From the NCBI GenBank assembly GCA_964648005.1, contig CAZYKR010000034.1, positions 1-22,833 on the forward strand: a DNA stretch of 22,833 bases, in the 5' to 3' direction. How positions within the stretch are numbered: position 1 is the stretch's first letter; each line of letters opens with the position of its first letter. A model generated the notes under the pieces. The model saw only the letters and a program-made list of their open reading frames with translations. It did not search any database and was not told the origin of the DNA. Source of the stretch: JAGQTE01 sp964648005 (GTDB lineage: Bacteria; Actinomycetota; Acidimicrobiia; Acidimicrobiales; Acidimicrobilacustridaceae). Shown in pieces: positions 8,101 through 16,177 of this stretch. The position numbers were made by a program, and so were the translations under genes.

Positions 8101-9098
8101 CCGACTGCTCCTTCAAGGCTGACCCGCATGAGCGCTTGGGCCTCGACGGCGTACTCCATGGGCAGCTCGTCGAACACGTCGCGGCAGAAGCCGTTGACGA
8201 TCATGGAAATGGCCTCCTCGGCGCTCAGGCCGCGCTGGCGGCAGTAGAACAGCTGCTCGGCGCTGACCTTGGACGTCGACGCCTCGTGCTCCACGCGAGC
8301 GGTGTCGTTCTTGGCTTCGATGGCGGGGAAGGTGTGCGCGCCGCACCCCGAGCTGAGCAGCAGCGAATCGCATTGCGTGTGGTTGCGGGCACGATCTGCG
8401 GACCGAAGCACCTTGACCAGCCCGCGGTAGGTGTTCTGGGCGTGACCGGCTGAGATGCCCTTGGACACGATCGTGGAAGTCGTGTCCTTGCCGATGTGGA
8501 TCATCTTCGTGCCCGTGTCGGCCTGTTGGTGGTTCGTGGTGACCGCTACCGAGTAGAACTCGCCGCTCGATCCGTCGCCCTGGAGGATCACGCTTGGGTA
8601 CTTCCAGGTGATCGCGGACCCGGTCTCGACCTGCGTCCATGAGATTCGCGAACGGGCGCCGGCGCACCGGCCGCGTTTGGTCACGAAGTTGTAGATGCCG
8701 CCGTTTCCGTGTTCGTCGCCCGGATACCAGTTCTGTACGGTCGAGTATTTGATGGCCGCATCGTCGAGGGCGACCAGCTCCACGACGGCGGCGTGAAGCT
8801 GGTGCTCGTCGCGCATGGGCGCCGTGCAGCCCTCGAGGTAGCTGACGCTCGCTCCCTGTTCGGCGACGATGAGCGTGCGTTCGAACTGTCCGGTCTGCGC
8901 CGCGTTGATCCGGAAGTACGTCGAGAGCTCCATGGGGCAGGTCACGCCGGCGGGAATGAAGCAGAACGATCCGTCTGAGAACACTGCGGAGTTCAGCGCG
9001 GCGAAGAAGTTGTCCCGGTAGCCGACCACCGAGCCGAGGTACCGGCGGACCAACTCGGGGTGTTCACGCACTGCTTCGGAGAACGAGCAGAAGATCAC
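8097..9098 (-). CDS. sufB: SufB core, N-terminally truncated by a frameshift
   Basis: A 333-residue frame starting at GTG that matches the beta-helix core and C-terminus of SufB (normally about 470-495 residues): 'PAGVTCPMELSTYFRINAAQ', 'GQFERTLIVAEQG', 'YLEGCTAP', 'NHTQCDSLLLSSGCGAHTFP' and 'EQLFYCRQRGLS'. Remembered against E. coli SufB it follows that longer branch closely, rather than the shorter form I associate with actinobacteria. The preceding stretch of SufB continues upstream in another frame (9095-9217), joined here by a GTGA overlap. About 120 further N-terminal residues are absent because box 2 and the globin gene follow directly. Function is therefore uncertain: damaged gene, single-base sequence error plus truncation, or a shortened working scaffold. 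Confidence 0.88.
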
Positions 9099-9217
9099 CC
9101 GGCCTCTGCGAGCGCCTTCTTGAACGTTGTCGCCACCGAAACCGAATCGATGATCGCGTCGACCGCGACACCGGATAGTCGTTCCTGCTCGGCGAGTGAG
9201 ATGCCGAGCTTGTCGAA
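9095..9217 (-). pseudogene. sufB: Out-of-frame SufB segment upstream of the sufB core
   Basis: Forty codons, beginning FDKLGISLAEQERLSG and ending TFKKALAEAG before a TGA, align with the SufB region just before the core frame. Inserting one G into the GGG at the junction would join both frames exactly. No ATG, GTG or TTG start lies in this frame for at least 50 bases upstream, and the CTAG box begins 7 bp away. This is direct evidence for a one-base deletion, real or from sequencing, on top of loss of the true 5' end. Confidence 0.8.
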
Positions 9218-9224
9218 AATAAAT

Positions 9225-9238
9225 CTAGAGACTGCTAG
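9225..9238. promoter_or_regulatory. CTAG box 2 (CTAG-AGACTG-CTAG)
   Basis: A perfect dyad flanked by AAT and AAT, between the divergent sufB remnant and the truncated haemoglobin gene (26 bp before the globin ATG). On the plus strand TAGAATTAT next to the right arm could act as a -10 element, so a bound protein would cover the promoter. Confidence 0.8.
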
Positions 9239-9263
9239 AATTATAGCAACCCGAGGAGCTGGT

Positions 9264-9695
9264 ATGCGAGAGACACCCCGGCCCGACCCGCAGCGAGATC
9301 TCGACAGTCCCGAAGAGATCGCCGAGATGGTCCGACGCTTCTATGCCGATGTCGCCCAGGATGAGCTGCTGGGTCCGATGTTCAACGACGTCGCCGAGGT
9401 CGACTGGTCCGAGCACCTCCCCAAGCTCACCGCCTTCTGGTGCCGCGCCCTTCTCGGACTCCCTGGCTATTCGGGCAACCCCTTCCAGGCCCATGCCGAG
9501 GTGCACCTGCGCCGCGCCTTCACGGCAGCGCACTTCCAGCGCTGGCTCTCGCTCTTCCACGAGACCCTCGAGCTCGGCTGGGTCGGACCAACTGCCGACC
9601 GCGCCGCGGAACTCGCTGAGAACGTCGCCCGGGTCCACAGCCAGCAGCTCATCGGCGAGCCAGTTTCGATCCCTGCCGCCCGAGGCGCCGTGTGA
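9264..9695 (+). CDS. Group III truncated haemoglobin (first copy)
   Basis: A 143-residue globin of the TrHb3 type. Visible features are 'MVRRFYADV', 'VDWSEHLPKLTAFWCRALLG' (His51 near the CD/E region), 'GYSGNPFQAH' and 'AHFQRWLSLF', where His90 is the likely proximal haem ligand. Truncated haemoglobins bind O2 and NO, and several detoxify NO; the role of group III is poorly defined. GAGGAG precedes the ATG at 9264, and CTAG box 2 lies just upstream. Its stop overlaps the GTG of the next membrane-protein gene. A paralogue of equal length lies at 19238-19669. Confidence 0.9.
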   Translation: MRETPRPDPQRDLDSPEEIAEMVRRFYADVAQDELLGPMFNDVAEVDWSEHLPKLTAFWCRALLGLPGYSGNPFQAHAEVHLRRAFTAAHFQRWLSLFHETLELGWVGPTADRAAELAENVARVHSQQLIGEPVSIPAARGAV

Positions 9696-10216
9696 TCTCG
9701 AAGTCCGCCATCGACGAGAACCGACGAGCCGGAATGGCAATCGCAGACGCGGAGCTGCTCACACGATGGCGAGACACTCGCGTCTTCATCGCCGCCGGCG
9801 CCCTGTGGACGACCGTTGGCGGACTGGTCGCAGCGATCACACGGCCGCTTGGCTTCGAACTGGGATCATGGACCGCCGCGTTCCTCGTGCTCGTCGGCGG
9901 CGTCGCCCAAATCGGGCTCGGGGCGGGGCAGGCCTGGCTCAGCGTCGTACCTCCCCGCCCGACGTTGCGGGCCACAGAGTTCTTGGCCTGGAACAGCGGC
10001 GTGATGCTCACCGTGGCCGGGACGCTTACCGCTGTCCCACCGATGACCTCGGCTGGCGGTGCCGCGATCGCCGTCGCGTTGGCGGCTTTCCTCGCTTCCA
10101 CGGCAGCTTCGAATATGCGGCGGGGCTGGTGGCGGGTCGCCTACCGCGTACTCGTCGCCGTGGTACTGATCAGTATCCCGGTCGGGCTCGTGCTCGCCTG
10201 GTTCCGTCGCCGCTGA
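9692..10216 (+). CDS. Polytopic membrane protein, function unknown
   Basis: A 174-residue protein with about five hydrophobic segments and a basic C-terminal end (WFRRR). It begins at a GTG that overlaps the globin stop (GTGA), so it is co-translated with the truncated haemoglobin under CTAG box 2. A later ATG at 9734 is an alternative start. I do not recognise a family. Placement suggests a membrane partner or small-molecule carrier for the same stress response; this is inference only. Confidence 0.72.
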   Translation: MISKSAIDENRRAGMAIADAELLTRWRDTRVFIAAGALWTTVGGLVAAITRPLGFELGSWTAAFLVLVGGVAQIGLGAGQAWLSVVPPRPTLRATEFLAWNSGVMLTVAGTLTAVPPMTSAGGAAIAVALAAFLASTAASNMRRGWWRVAYRVLVAVVLISIPVGLVLAWFRRR

Positions 10217-10289
10217 ATCCCCACGGCCCGGCCTCGGGGATGGTGGGCATCGAGCCCAACGTGGAACGGTCGGTGTGGGAGATGGGTTG

Positions 10290-10523
10290 CTACGGCTGCG
10301 AAGCCTTGGCCCTGAGCATGCTCAGCGTCACCCGTCCCCCGACGATCCCCAGGGCCGCACCGGTGGTCGCGCCGATGAGCAGCATCGACGCCGACCCACC
10401 TGTCGCGAAGACCAGCATGGCGGTCAGGATCATCATGACAACGATCGAAAGGCCCACCGTCACCAGTACTTTCGGTGCCACCGGCACGGGCCGGTCTTGG
10501 CTGAGGGATCGATGGTCGAGCAT
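10290..10523 (-). CDS. Small two-helix membrane protein, function unknown
   Basis: A 77-residue protein from the ATG at 10523, which follows GGAG at good spacing; an in-frame start 11 codons earlier has no comparable ribosome site. Two transmembrane helices are predicted (about residues 17-39 and 42-60), the second rich in glycine. It is convergent with the membrane protein ending at 10216 and lies 47 bp behind CTAG box 3. No family is recognised. Confidence 0.68.
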   Translation of the reverse strand: MLDHRSLSQDRPVPVAPKVLVTVGLSIVVMMILTAMLVFATGGSASMLLIGATTGAALGIVGGRVTLSMLRAKASQP

Positions 10524-10569
10524 GTGGACTCCGTTGCGGCAGGCGATCTCGCACACTCTACTATAAGAT

Positions 10570-10583
10570 CTAGGGAATGCTAG
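10570..10583. promoter_or_regulatory. CTAG box 3 (CTAG-GGAATG-CTAG)
   Basis: A perfect dyad flanked by GAT and AAA. It is 47 bp upstream of the small membrane protein on the minus strand. On the plus strand it overlaps the ATG of the doubtful frame at 10577. Confidence 0.76.
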
Positions 10584-11035
10584 AAAAATGGCCGCCTCAG
10601 TTGTGCCGCCCCCTCGGGGGTTGGGACGCGACGGTTGCCGGGCTGCGGGAAGCGGGCATTCGAGGTGACGTCGAGTCGGTGCACCGTCATCTGTGCCACC
10701 TGCGGAACCTGGCGTTGGGGCACGTCGGCGGCGACGGCTCGATCGGATATTCCGATGGGCGCGCGGGCCTGGGCGCCGGTGCTGGGCGCACGCTGGTCGA
10801 CATCATCGACGAGGTGCTCAGCGAAAGCGAGGTCGAACTGGGATCGTGCTCATGCGTGCAGCGAGCTCCGGCGATCGCAGCTGCCGCCACGGACGTGTTC
10901 GGTGGGCACCTGAGCGCTGCGGTCGTCGCAGTCGCTCGAGGCAGAGCGGGAGCACCCGGGTCTGGCCGCGGTGCACGGTGCGGGACCTTGTTCACCTTCT
11001 GCGAACCGAGCCCGGACCGTTGCCGCCTTCGATGA
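10577..11035 (+). CDS. Hypothetical protein (doubtful)
   Basis: An open frame of 152 codons with G/C-rich third positions consistent with coding. It contains a His- and Cys-bearing segment 'DVESVHRHLCHLRNLALGH', then 'LVDIIDEVLSESEVELGSCSC'. The only ATG lies inside CTAG box 3 and has no ribosome site, and the 3' end overlaps the DUF488 gene by 44 bp in convergent orientation. It may be a real gene with a later start, or a decayed one. No family is recognised. If it is not real, 10584-10991 holds no other convincing gene. Confidence 0.35.
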   Translation: MLEKWPPQLCRPLGGWDATVAGLREAGIRGDVESVHRHLCHLRNLALGHVGGDGSIGYSDGRAGLGAGAGRTLVDIIDEVLSESEVELGSCSCVQRAPAIAAAATDVFGGHLSAAVVAVARGRAGAPGSGRGARCGTLFTFCEPSPDRCRLR

Positions 11036-11372
11036 CCCTGCGCAGCACGACGGCATTGTTGTGCTTGGTGTCGCGCGCCGCGAACACCAGCGTGAGGCGA
11101 CCTTGGTCGACCCACTCGCGGACGCGGGTGAGGTCCTCGCAGTGGGCGGCCAGCTCAAGCCGGTAGCGCCGTTCGAACTCGTCGAACCGATCCGGGTCGT
11201 GGCCGAACCAGGTCCGCAGAGCCGTGCTGGGGGCGAGGTCGGGCAGCCAGTCGTGGATGCGGGCGTCAACGCGGCGAAGACCTCGAGGCCAGAGCCGGTC
11301 CACGAGCACTCGGCGTCCATCGCTGCGCGACGGCGGCTCGTAGGCTCGGCGCAGCCAGATGCGAGCGCTCAC
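10992..11372 (-). CDS. DUF488 family protein (YeaO-like)
   Basis: A 126-residue protein with the DUF488 pattern: 'IWLRRAYEPP', 'DGRRVLVDRLWPRGL', 'HDWLPDLAPSTALRTWFGHD' and 'FERRYRLEL'. Function is unknown; members are small soluble proteins often found beside redox or metal genes. The GTG start at 11372 overlaps the nitronate monooxygenase stop (GTGA), which decides it over the much longer open frame running upstream through the neighbouring gene. It belongs to the transcription unit behind CTAG box 4. Confidence 0.85.
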   Translation of the reverse strand: MSARIWLRRAYEPPSRSDGRRVLVDRLWPRGLRRVDARIHDWLPDLAPSTALRTWFGHDPDRFDEFERRYRLELAAHCEDLTRVREWVDQGRLTLVFAARDTKHNNAVVLRRVIEGGNGPGSVRRR

Positions 11373-12343
11373 CGCGAGTCGCCAGCGTCTGAGCAGCAGG
11401 CTCCGGCGTGGCGGAGCAGCCCCTCGGCATCCGCCACGATCCTTGCCAGGAGCGTCCCCGCCGGCTCGATGGCCTGGACATGGTCGAGTGCCTCGCCTGC
11501 CCACAGAACCCGGACCGTGTAGTCGTGGGTAGGTGCCGCACGGTAGAGCGAGCGAAGCCGTTCGAGTTCGGAGCCGTCGACACGCCGGGCAGCCCACTGG
11601 TCGGTGAGGCGGTTCTGCAAGGCGCGTCCGTCGCATCCCTGGGGCCATGCCGGGCCCCGCACGATGTCGAACGCCTCGGTCCGTGTCGTGTCGTCGCCGC
11701 CGTGGGCGACGAGCAGATCGTCAGCGACCGGATCGGAGATTGCTTCGGTCGAGGCGAGGAAGCGGGTGCCGAGGGCGGCGCCGGAAGCGCCGAGCATCAC
11801 CGCGGCGGCGAGACCGCGACCGTCGCCGATGCCGCCGGCGGCAACGACCGGCACCGGTGCGACTGCGTCGACGACGGCGGGGACGAGGGCCATCGTGCCT
11901 CGCCCGGAGCGGCCGTGGCCGCCCGAGTCCTGGCCTTGGGCGACGATGATGTCGGCTCCGATCTCGACGGCCCGCACCGCCTCGTCGCGGCGTTGCACCT
12001 GGCAGATGAGCGCGGCACTCGCGGCGTGGATTGCGGGGGCGAACGGGGCCGGGTCACCGAAGGACAGCCAGACCGCCGCAGGGTTTCGCTCGAGCGCCAC
12101 AGCGAGCGCGTCGGGTCGTCGCTGGAGAGCGAAGGTGATGAACCCCACGCCGACCCGAGTGTCGCCGGCGAGATCGAACTGGGTTCGGATCCAGTCAGGG
12201 TCGGCGTAACCGCCGCCGATCAGGCCCAGGCCGCCGGCCTGCGAGACGGCGGCGGCGAGCGCCCCACCTGCGACATCGCCCATCGGAGCCAACAGCACCG
12301 GGTGCTCGATGTCGAGGCGGTTCGTCAATGCAGTCGAGATCAC
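11369..12343 (-). CDS. Nitronate monooxygenase family flavoprotein
   Basis: A 324-residue TIM-barrel flavoprotein of the nitronate monooxygenase (former 2-nitropropane dioxygenase) family. FMN-site motifs are clear: 'HPVLLAPMGDVAGG' near the N-terminus, 'AQGQDSGGHGRSG' with His143, 'PVVAAGGIGDGRGLAAAVMLGA' in the phosphate-binding region and 'GTRFLAS'. These enzymes oxidise alkyl nitronates to carbonyl compounds and nitrite. In this island it may clear nitro compounds or reactive nitrogen products. The GTG start sits 16 bp from CTAG box 4, implying a very short leader. It is coupled to DUF488 by a GTGA overlap. Confidence 0.9.
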   Translation of the reverse strand: MISTALTNRLDIEHPVLLAPMGDVAGGALAAAVSQAGGLGLIGGGYADPDWIRTQFDLAGDTRVGVGFITFALQRRPDALAVALERNPAAVWLSFGDPAPFAPAIHAASAALICQVQRRDEAVRAVEIGADIIVAQGQDSGGHGRSGRGTMALVPAVVDAVAPVPVVAAGGIGDGRGLAAAVMLGASGAALGTRFLASTEAISDPVADDLLVAHGGDDTTRTEAFDIVRGPAWPQGCDGRALQNRLTDQWAARRVDGSELERLRSLYRAAPTHDYTVRVLWAGEALDHVQAIEPAGTLLARIVADAEGLLRHAGACCSDAGDSR

Positions 12344-12358
12344 CCCTGCACAATATCT

Positions 12359-12372
12359 CTAGTAGGGGCGAG
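12359..12372. promoter_or_regulatory. CTAG box 4, degenerate (CTAG-TAGGGG-CGAG)
   Basis: One intact CTAG and a CGAG second arm at the standard six-base spacing, within a wider dyad TCTCTAG ... CGAGAGA. It lies 16 bp before the nitronate monooxygenase start. One arm base deviates, so it may be a weaker site. Confidence 0.6.
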
Positions 12373-12392
12373 AGAAATCGTGGCGGAAGAGG

Positions 12393-12824
12393 TCAGGTCG
12401 GCTCGTCGTCGAGCATGTCGAGCAGATCGGCGAGGTGGAGTCGGAACCGGCGCAGCTCGTCGCGGTGCTGCACCGACAGCGAGCGCAGTTTGTCGATGCC
12501 GACATCGGTGAGGGTGATGCGCTGGCGGCGGTGGTCGTCGGGGTCGCTTTCGACGGCGACCAGGCCCGCCGACGCCGCCCGGCGGGCGAGCTCGCCGGTG
12601 GAGTGGACCTTGAGCTGGAGTCGTCGGGCCACCTCGGAGATCGTGGGCGCCTGGGAGTGAGGCCAGCCGCGGACTGCGAGGAGGAGCTGGTGCTGGTTGG
12701 GGGTGATTCCTTCGGTTCGGGCGGCCTGTTCGGAGAATCGCAGGAACAGACGCAGGGCATGGCGGAAGGCGGCCAGTCGCCGGTAGTCCTGTTCGGATAG
12801 GTCGTCGTGTGCTTGGTCGGTCAT
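12393..12824 (-). CDS. MarR family transcriptional regulator
   Basis: A 143-residue winged-helix regulator: 'ALRLFLRFSEQAARTEGITPNQHQLLLAVRG' in two parts (dimer helix and first HTH helix, about 23-53), 'TISEVARRLQLKVHSTGELARRA' (HTH helices, about 61-83), and the wing 'ESDPDDHRRQRITLTDVG' with the conserved D..R..R pattern. It is the last gene of the minus-strand operon that starts at the HMA protein and overlaps the ClC stop by ATGA. It is a second candidate, less likely than the SufR-like protein, for binding the CTAG boxes. No cysteine is present, so redox sensing would need a ligand. Confidence 0.88.
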   Translation of the reverse strand: MTDQAHDDLSEQDYRRLAAFRHALRLFLRFSEQAARTEGITPNQHQLLLAVRGWPHSQAPTISEVARRLQLKVHSTGELARRAASAGLVAVESDPDDHRRQRITLTDVGIDKLRSLSVQHRDELRRFRLHLADLLDMLDDEPT

Positions 12825-14086
12825 GGTGGTGGGGCGGCGGGGGAGCGGGCGCGTTGGGTCTCGATGATCGCCGTCTGGCTCGTCAGGAGGAGCGCGACGA
12901 TGGCGGCGGCGATCGTCATGGGCAGGAGAGCGAGGCCTGCCATCTCGGTGACCACGAGGGTGGAACCGAGTGGAGTCTTGGTCACCCCGACGCACAGCGC
13001 GACGGCGAGGCTGACCATGAGCACGGTGGCGTTGGTCGAGGGAACCAGCAGATGGAGGAGCTGACCGCCGGCGAACCCGATGAAGAACAGCGGGATGATG
13101 AACCCGCCCTTCCAGCGTCCGGTGAGGGTGACGAGCACGCCGGTCGCCTTGGCGGCGATGGCCACGCCGAGCGCCCCGGTGCTCAGGCCTCCGGTGATGA
13201 TGGCGTCGACCTGGGTCTCTCCGTTGGTCAGCGCGAACGGTGACCACCAGTACAGCAGGGCGAGCACGACGCCGGCGAGGGCCGGCAGGCCGACAGCGGG
13301 AACTCGTGACACCGCCCGGCGGGCGAGCGTCACCGCGCCGGAGAAGACGAGGGCGCCAGCTGCGCCGAGCGCGCCGCAGGCGATGCCCCACACGAGGTCG
13401 CTGCCGGTGAGGGTCCCGGCGTCGGGGAGCTGCCAGACCGAGTCCAGGCCGACCCCGGTCAACGCGAGGTTCAGCCCGTAGCCGATCAGCGCGCCGACCA
13501 GGGCGGGCACGAGCGCCTCGTAGTACTGCAGGCCGCGCCGGTGCAGGATCTCGAGCGCGAAGAGTGCGGCGCCGAACGGCGCGCCGAACAGCACGCTGAA
13601 GCCTGCTGCCATGCCGGTGATGGTGAGGACGCGCATGGCGTCGGCGTCGAGATCGAACCGCTGCGCGATCCAAGTTCCGAACGAGCCGCTGGTCTGCACG
13701 AGTGGCGCCTCGGGGCCCATCGACCCACCGGCTGCGATGCACAGCAGCGACGTGGGAACCAGCGAGCGGACCTGGCGGACGTCCTCGGCGCCGCCGAGGA
13801 CGTGGATGTTGTCCACCAGCAGCTCCACGCTGCCGCTCTCACCGAGCAGCCGACCGACCACGGTGATCACCGCACCGACCCCGACCAGGATCCCCGCTTG
13901 GACGGCGATCCGGTGATCGCCAGGGCCGATCCAGTCGCTCAGCACGCGCAGTCCGCCGAGGTACGCCGCACCAATCAGGCCACCACCGACACCCACGAGG
14001 GCAACCGGCACGACGAGTCCCGCTCGCAGCCGCACGCTCGCCACGCCCTGCCAGCGCGCCCGGTTCGCTGCCGTCTCTCGTTCCAC
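12821..14086 (-). CDS. ClC family chloride channel/antiporter
   Basis: A 421-residue integral membrane protein with the ClC fold. The selectivity-region motif is GGSMGPEAP (about 120-128), the variant of the GxEGP motif seen in one bacterial ClC branch, with Glu125 a possible gating glutamate. 'WKGGFIIPLFFIGFAGG' corresponds to the G-x-F-x-P segment, and 'GVTKTPLGSTLVVTEMAG' to the later conserved helix. No CBS domains follow. Such proteins exchange Cl- or related anions for protons; whether nitrate or nitrite is carried cannot be read from the sequence. It sits between the PAS protein (26 bp gap) and MarR (ATGA overlap). Confidence 0.9.
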   Translation of the reverse strand: MERETAANRARWQGVASVRLRAGLVVPVALVGVGGGLIGAAYLGGLRVLSDWIGPGDHRIAVQAGILVGVGAVITVVGRLLGESGSVELLVDNIHVLGGAEDVRQVRSLVPTSLLCIAAGGSMGPEAPLVQTSGSFGTWIAQRFDLDADAMRVLTITGMAAGFSVLFGAPFGAALFALEILHRRGLQYYEALVPALVGALIGYGLNLALTGVGLDSVWQLPDAGTLTGSDLVWGIACGALGAAGALVFSGAVTLARRAVSRVPAVGLPALAGVVLALLYWWSPFALTNGETQVDAIITGGLSTGALGVAIAAKATGVLVTLTGRWKGGFIIPLFFIGFAGGQLLHLLVPSTNATVLMVSLAVALCVGVTKTPLGSTLVVTEMAGLALLPMTIAAAIVALLLTSQTAIIETQRARSPAAPPP

Positions 14087-14112
14087 GCCCCGGAAATAGC
14101 TCGTGACACGAA

Positions 14113-14958
14113 CTAATGCGAGTCTGATGGTCCGGCCGGTCGGGGGCTCGCTCCGCGCAGCCTGGCGAGCTCACTGCGCAGCGCGCGCTGTTCCTGCCAC
14201 CGTGCGGTGTCATCCCGGACGACTGCGGCGATCGCCTTGGGTGTCCCGTCTTCATGGCGGACCAGGGAGACGGTGAACGCGATCGAGATCGTGTGAGCAT
14301 CGCGGTGCAGCGCCGGGACTTCGAGCAGCCGGTCGGCATAGCTGGTTGTGCCGGTCGCCATGACTGTTCGGTAGCCCCGCCAGTGCCGATCCCTGAGGCG
14401 CTCGGGGATGATCAGGTCGAGCGACGCTCCGACGGCCTCGGTGGCCTCCCATCCGAAGATCCGTGTCGCGGCGTCGTTCCAGAGCACGATGCGGCCTTCG
14501 GGGTCGCAGATGATCACACCGTCGGCGAGGTTGCGCACGAGGTCCGCCAGGTCGGTGTCGCGCAAGTCCGGCGCGTCGTCGAGGAGGTGTGCCCAGCACG
14601 GCGGATCGCCGCCCTCCTCGTCGGTGTCGTGCGATGGGGCGTTGTTTCCCAGTCCAGGGTTGGGCGTCGGCAGCGACTTGATGACGGCTTCCTCGGTCTC
14701 GTCGGCGGTGGGTCCGTAGGCGCACGAAAGGAGGCCTCGGTGGCCACACGGCATGATGATGGCGAACAAGATGGATTCGTCGCCGGGGTCAGACATCCCC
14801 TCGAAGCGTTCGAACCCCGCGACGTCACAGGTTTCGGCGTCTGCAGCGGCGCCGCACGCGCACCGGATCGTTGTCGGGTCGACGGCGGTCAGCGTCGCCC
14901 GGAACCCCAGGCGGCGGTACCGGGTCGCGACGTCGAGGAGGTCGTCCATCCCGTTCAT
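14113..14958 (-). CDS. Cys-rich N-terminal domain plus PAS sensor protein
   Basis: A 281-residue soluble protein. Residues 1-100 carry a possible metal site: Cys33, Cys35, Cys44, Cys71, His73 and Cys79. Residues 137-252 form a PAS domain ('DGVIICDPEGRIVLWNDAAT', 'GYRTVMATGTTSYADRLL', 'ISIAFTVSLV'), followed by a short helical tail. There is no kinase, GGDEF or DNA-binding output domain, so it may sense a ligand or cofactor and signal by protein contact. The start is fixed by the ATGA overlap with the NnrS-like gene; a longer open frame upstream is inside that gene. Confidence 0.8.
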   Translation of the reverse strand: MNGMDDLLDVATRYRRLGFRATLTAVDPTTIRCACGAAADAETCDVAGFERFEGMSDPGDESILFAIIMPCGHRGLLSCAYGPTADETEEAVIKSLPTPNPGLGNNAPSHDTDEEGGDPPCWAHLLDDAPDLRDTDLADLVRNLADGVIICDPEGRIVLWNDAATRIFGWEATEAVGASLDLIIPERLRDRHWRGYRTVMATGTTSYADRLLEVPALHRDAHTISIAFTVSLVRHEDGTPKAIAAVVRDDTARWQEQRALRSELARLRGASPRPAGPSDSH

Positions 14959-16139
14959 GCCACCTCGTGAAGGGGACGGGTCAGGAGCGCCGCACGGGCC
15001 ATACCATCGCCGAGGACGATGGCGATACCGGCCAGTGCGACGATGGACGAACCGAACACAGCGCCGGCAGCCGCCACGTTGGCGGCGACGAGCGCAGGCC
15101 AGCATCGGGTCAGACGGAAACCCTGCGCGAGGCGTGCGTGACCGCCGCCGCGCAGCACGGGCGCGAGGTAGGCCAGTGAGCCGGCCAGGATCTGGGCGTA
15201 GCCACCCACGACGAGCGCGACGATCAAACCGGTCGGTGCATCGAGTGCCGACCAGGCACATGCAGCGAACCCGACAGTGGCCCCGAACCACCACAGGGCG
15301 CCCAACGCGATGCAACCAGCACGGGGTCCTGCCCAGCGGAGGTTTCGCCAGCGAGGGAACGGGCAGATGGCGATGGTTGCTGCGATTCCGCCGGCATAGG
15401 TGATCAGGCCAAGGCCCGCGAGGAGCTCACGACGTGTGCCGATGCCGATCGTTGTGACCACCGTGGCCGCCGCCAACGCACCCACCACCGCGCGAATTGT
15501 CCGCGGAGTCGCCCGGGGCGCCATCTTCGAGCGGAACTGTGTGGCGGTCATGTAGGGCAGGGTCGCGGCGATGACGACTCCTACGAGGCCGAACAGGTTG
15601 AGCGTCAAGTGCATGCTGACGAGGCCGCTTGCGCTGTGGCCCGCGCCGGCCATCGCCCCGAGAGCCGAGCCGACCAGCGCCAGGGTCAGGGCGGTGAGGT
15701 AGCCGTCGATGGCGGCGTCGAAACGGTCGAGGGACGCGTCGCGACGCACGCGGGCGAGCAGCACGCCGAGGATCACCATCGACGCGGCGATCGTGGACGC
15801 CGCGATCGCCACGGTCAATCCGGCCAGCGCCATCTCGCGGCCTGCGGCCAAGACGATCACCCCGGCGGTGAGCAGCCAACGCTGGAGTCGTACCGCGGAC
15901 CAGGGCGGGGGAAGGCCAGCCGACCAGGTGACGGCGAGCATGAGCGTGACGGCACTGATTGCGTGGAGCACCGCTCCGGCGAGGAACAGGTGCAAGGGGA
16001 GCCAGGCGCCGGTGTTGTGTGGCGCGATTGCTGCGAGCCCGGACGCGACGGCGAACGCGCCGGCGAACGCCAGGCCGGGCCTGGTCTGGCGGTGCATCTC
16101 CGCGACGCGGCCGGCACGGGCCTCTGCCGTCGACGGCAC
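14955..16139 (-). CDS. NnrS-like polytopic membrane protein (tentative)
   Basis: A 394-residue protein with about eleven or twelve membrane helices and conserved-looking histidines inside them: His50 in 'LPLHLFLAGAVLHAIS', His59, and His177 in 'SMHLTLNLFGLVGVV', followed by 'TLPYMTATQFRSKM'. This layout recalls NnrS proteins and the related membrane module found fused to some actinobacterial copper nitrite reductases. NnrS is linked to nitric oxide stress and can carry haem and copper. The start is a GTG with GGAGAG about 12 bases upstream; an ATG 14 codons later is possible. Family assignment is moderate. It is the second gene of the HMA operon. Confidence 0.62.
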   Translation of the reverse strand: MPSTAEARAGRVAEMHRQTRPGLAFAGAFAVASGLAAIAPHNTGAWLPLHLFLAGAVLHAISAVTLMLAVTWSAGLPPPWSAVRLQRWLLTAGVIVLAAGREMALAGLTVAIAASTIAASMVILGVLLARVRRDASLDRFDAAIDGYLTALTLALVGSALGAMAGAGHSASGLVSMHLTLNLFGLVGVVIAATLPYMTATQFRSKMAPRATPRTIRAVVGALAAATVVTTIGIGTRRELLAGLGLITYAGGIAATIAICPFPRWRNLRWAGPRAGCIALGALWWFGATVGFAACAWSALDAPTGLIVALVVGGYAQILAGSLAYLAPVLRGGGHARLAQGFRLTRCWPALVAANVAAAGAVFGSSIVALAGIAIVLGDGMARAALLTRPLHEVA

Positions 16140-16177
16140 CGCAGTGGATGACTCTCCGTCGACGCCCTCAGCGCAGC

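Noticed and set aside
9095..9101. Programmed -1 frameshifting joining the two sufB frames
   Set aside because: The shift direction fits, but there is no good slippery heptamer at GCC-GGG-TGA, and the upstream frame has no usable start codon. A base deletion or sequence error is simpler.
10210..10240. Possible terminator hairpin (ATCCCC ... GGGGAT) between convergent genes
   Set aside because: Only six paired bases with a long loop and no T tract; not convincing.
12393..13742. A 449-residue version of the MarR protein
   Set aside because: The upstream part is a shadow of the ClC gene; the true MarR start overlaps the ClC stop by four bases.
14113..15315. A 400-residue version of the PAS protein
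   Set aside because: The extra N-terminal part lies within the NnrS-like gene in another frame and is Arg-rich shadow sequence; the ATGA overlap at 14955-14958 fixes the shorter start.
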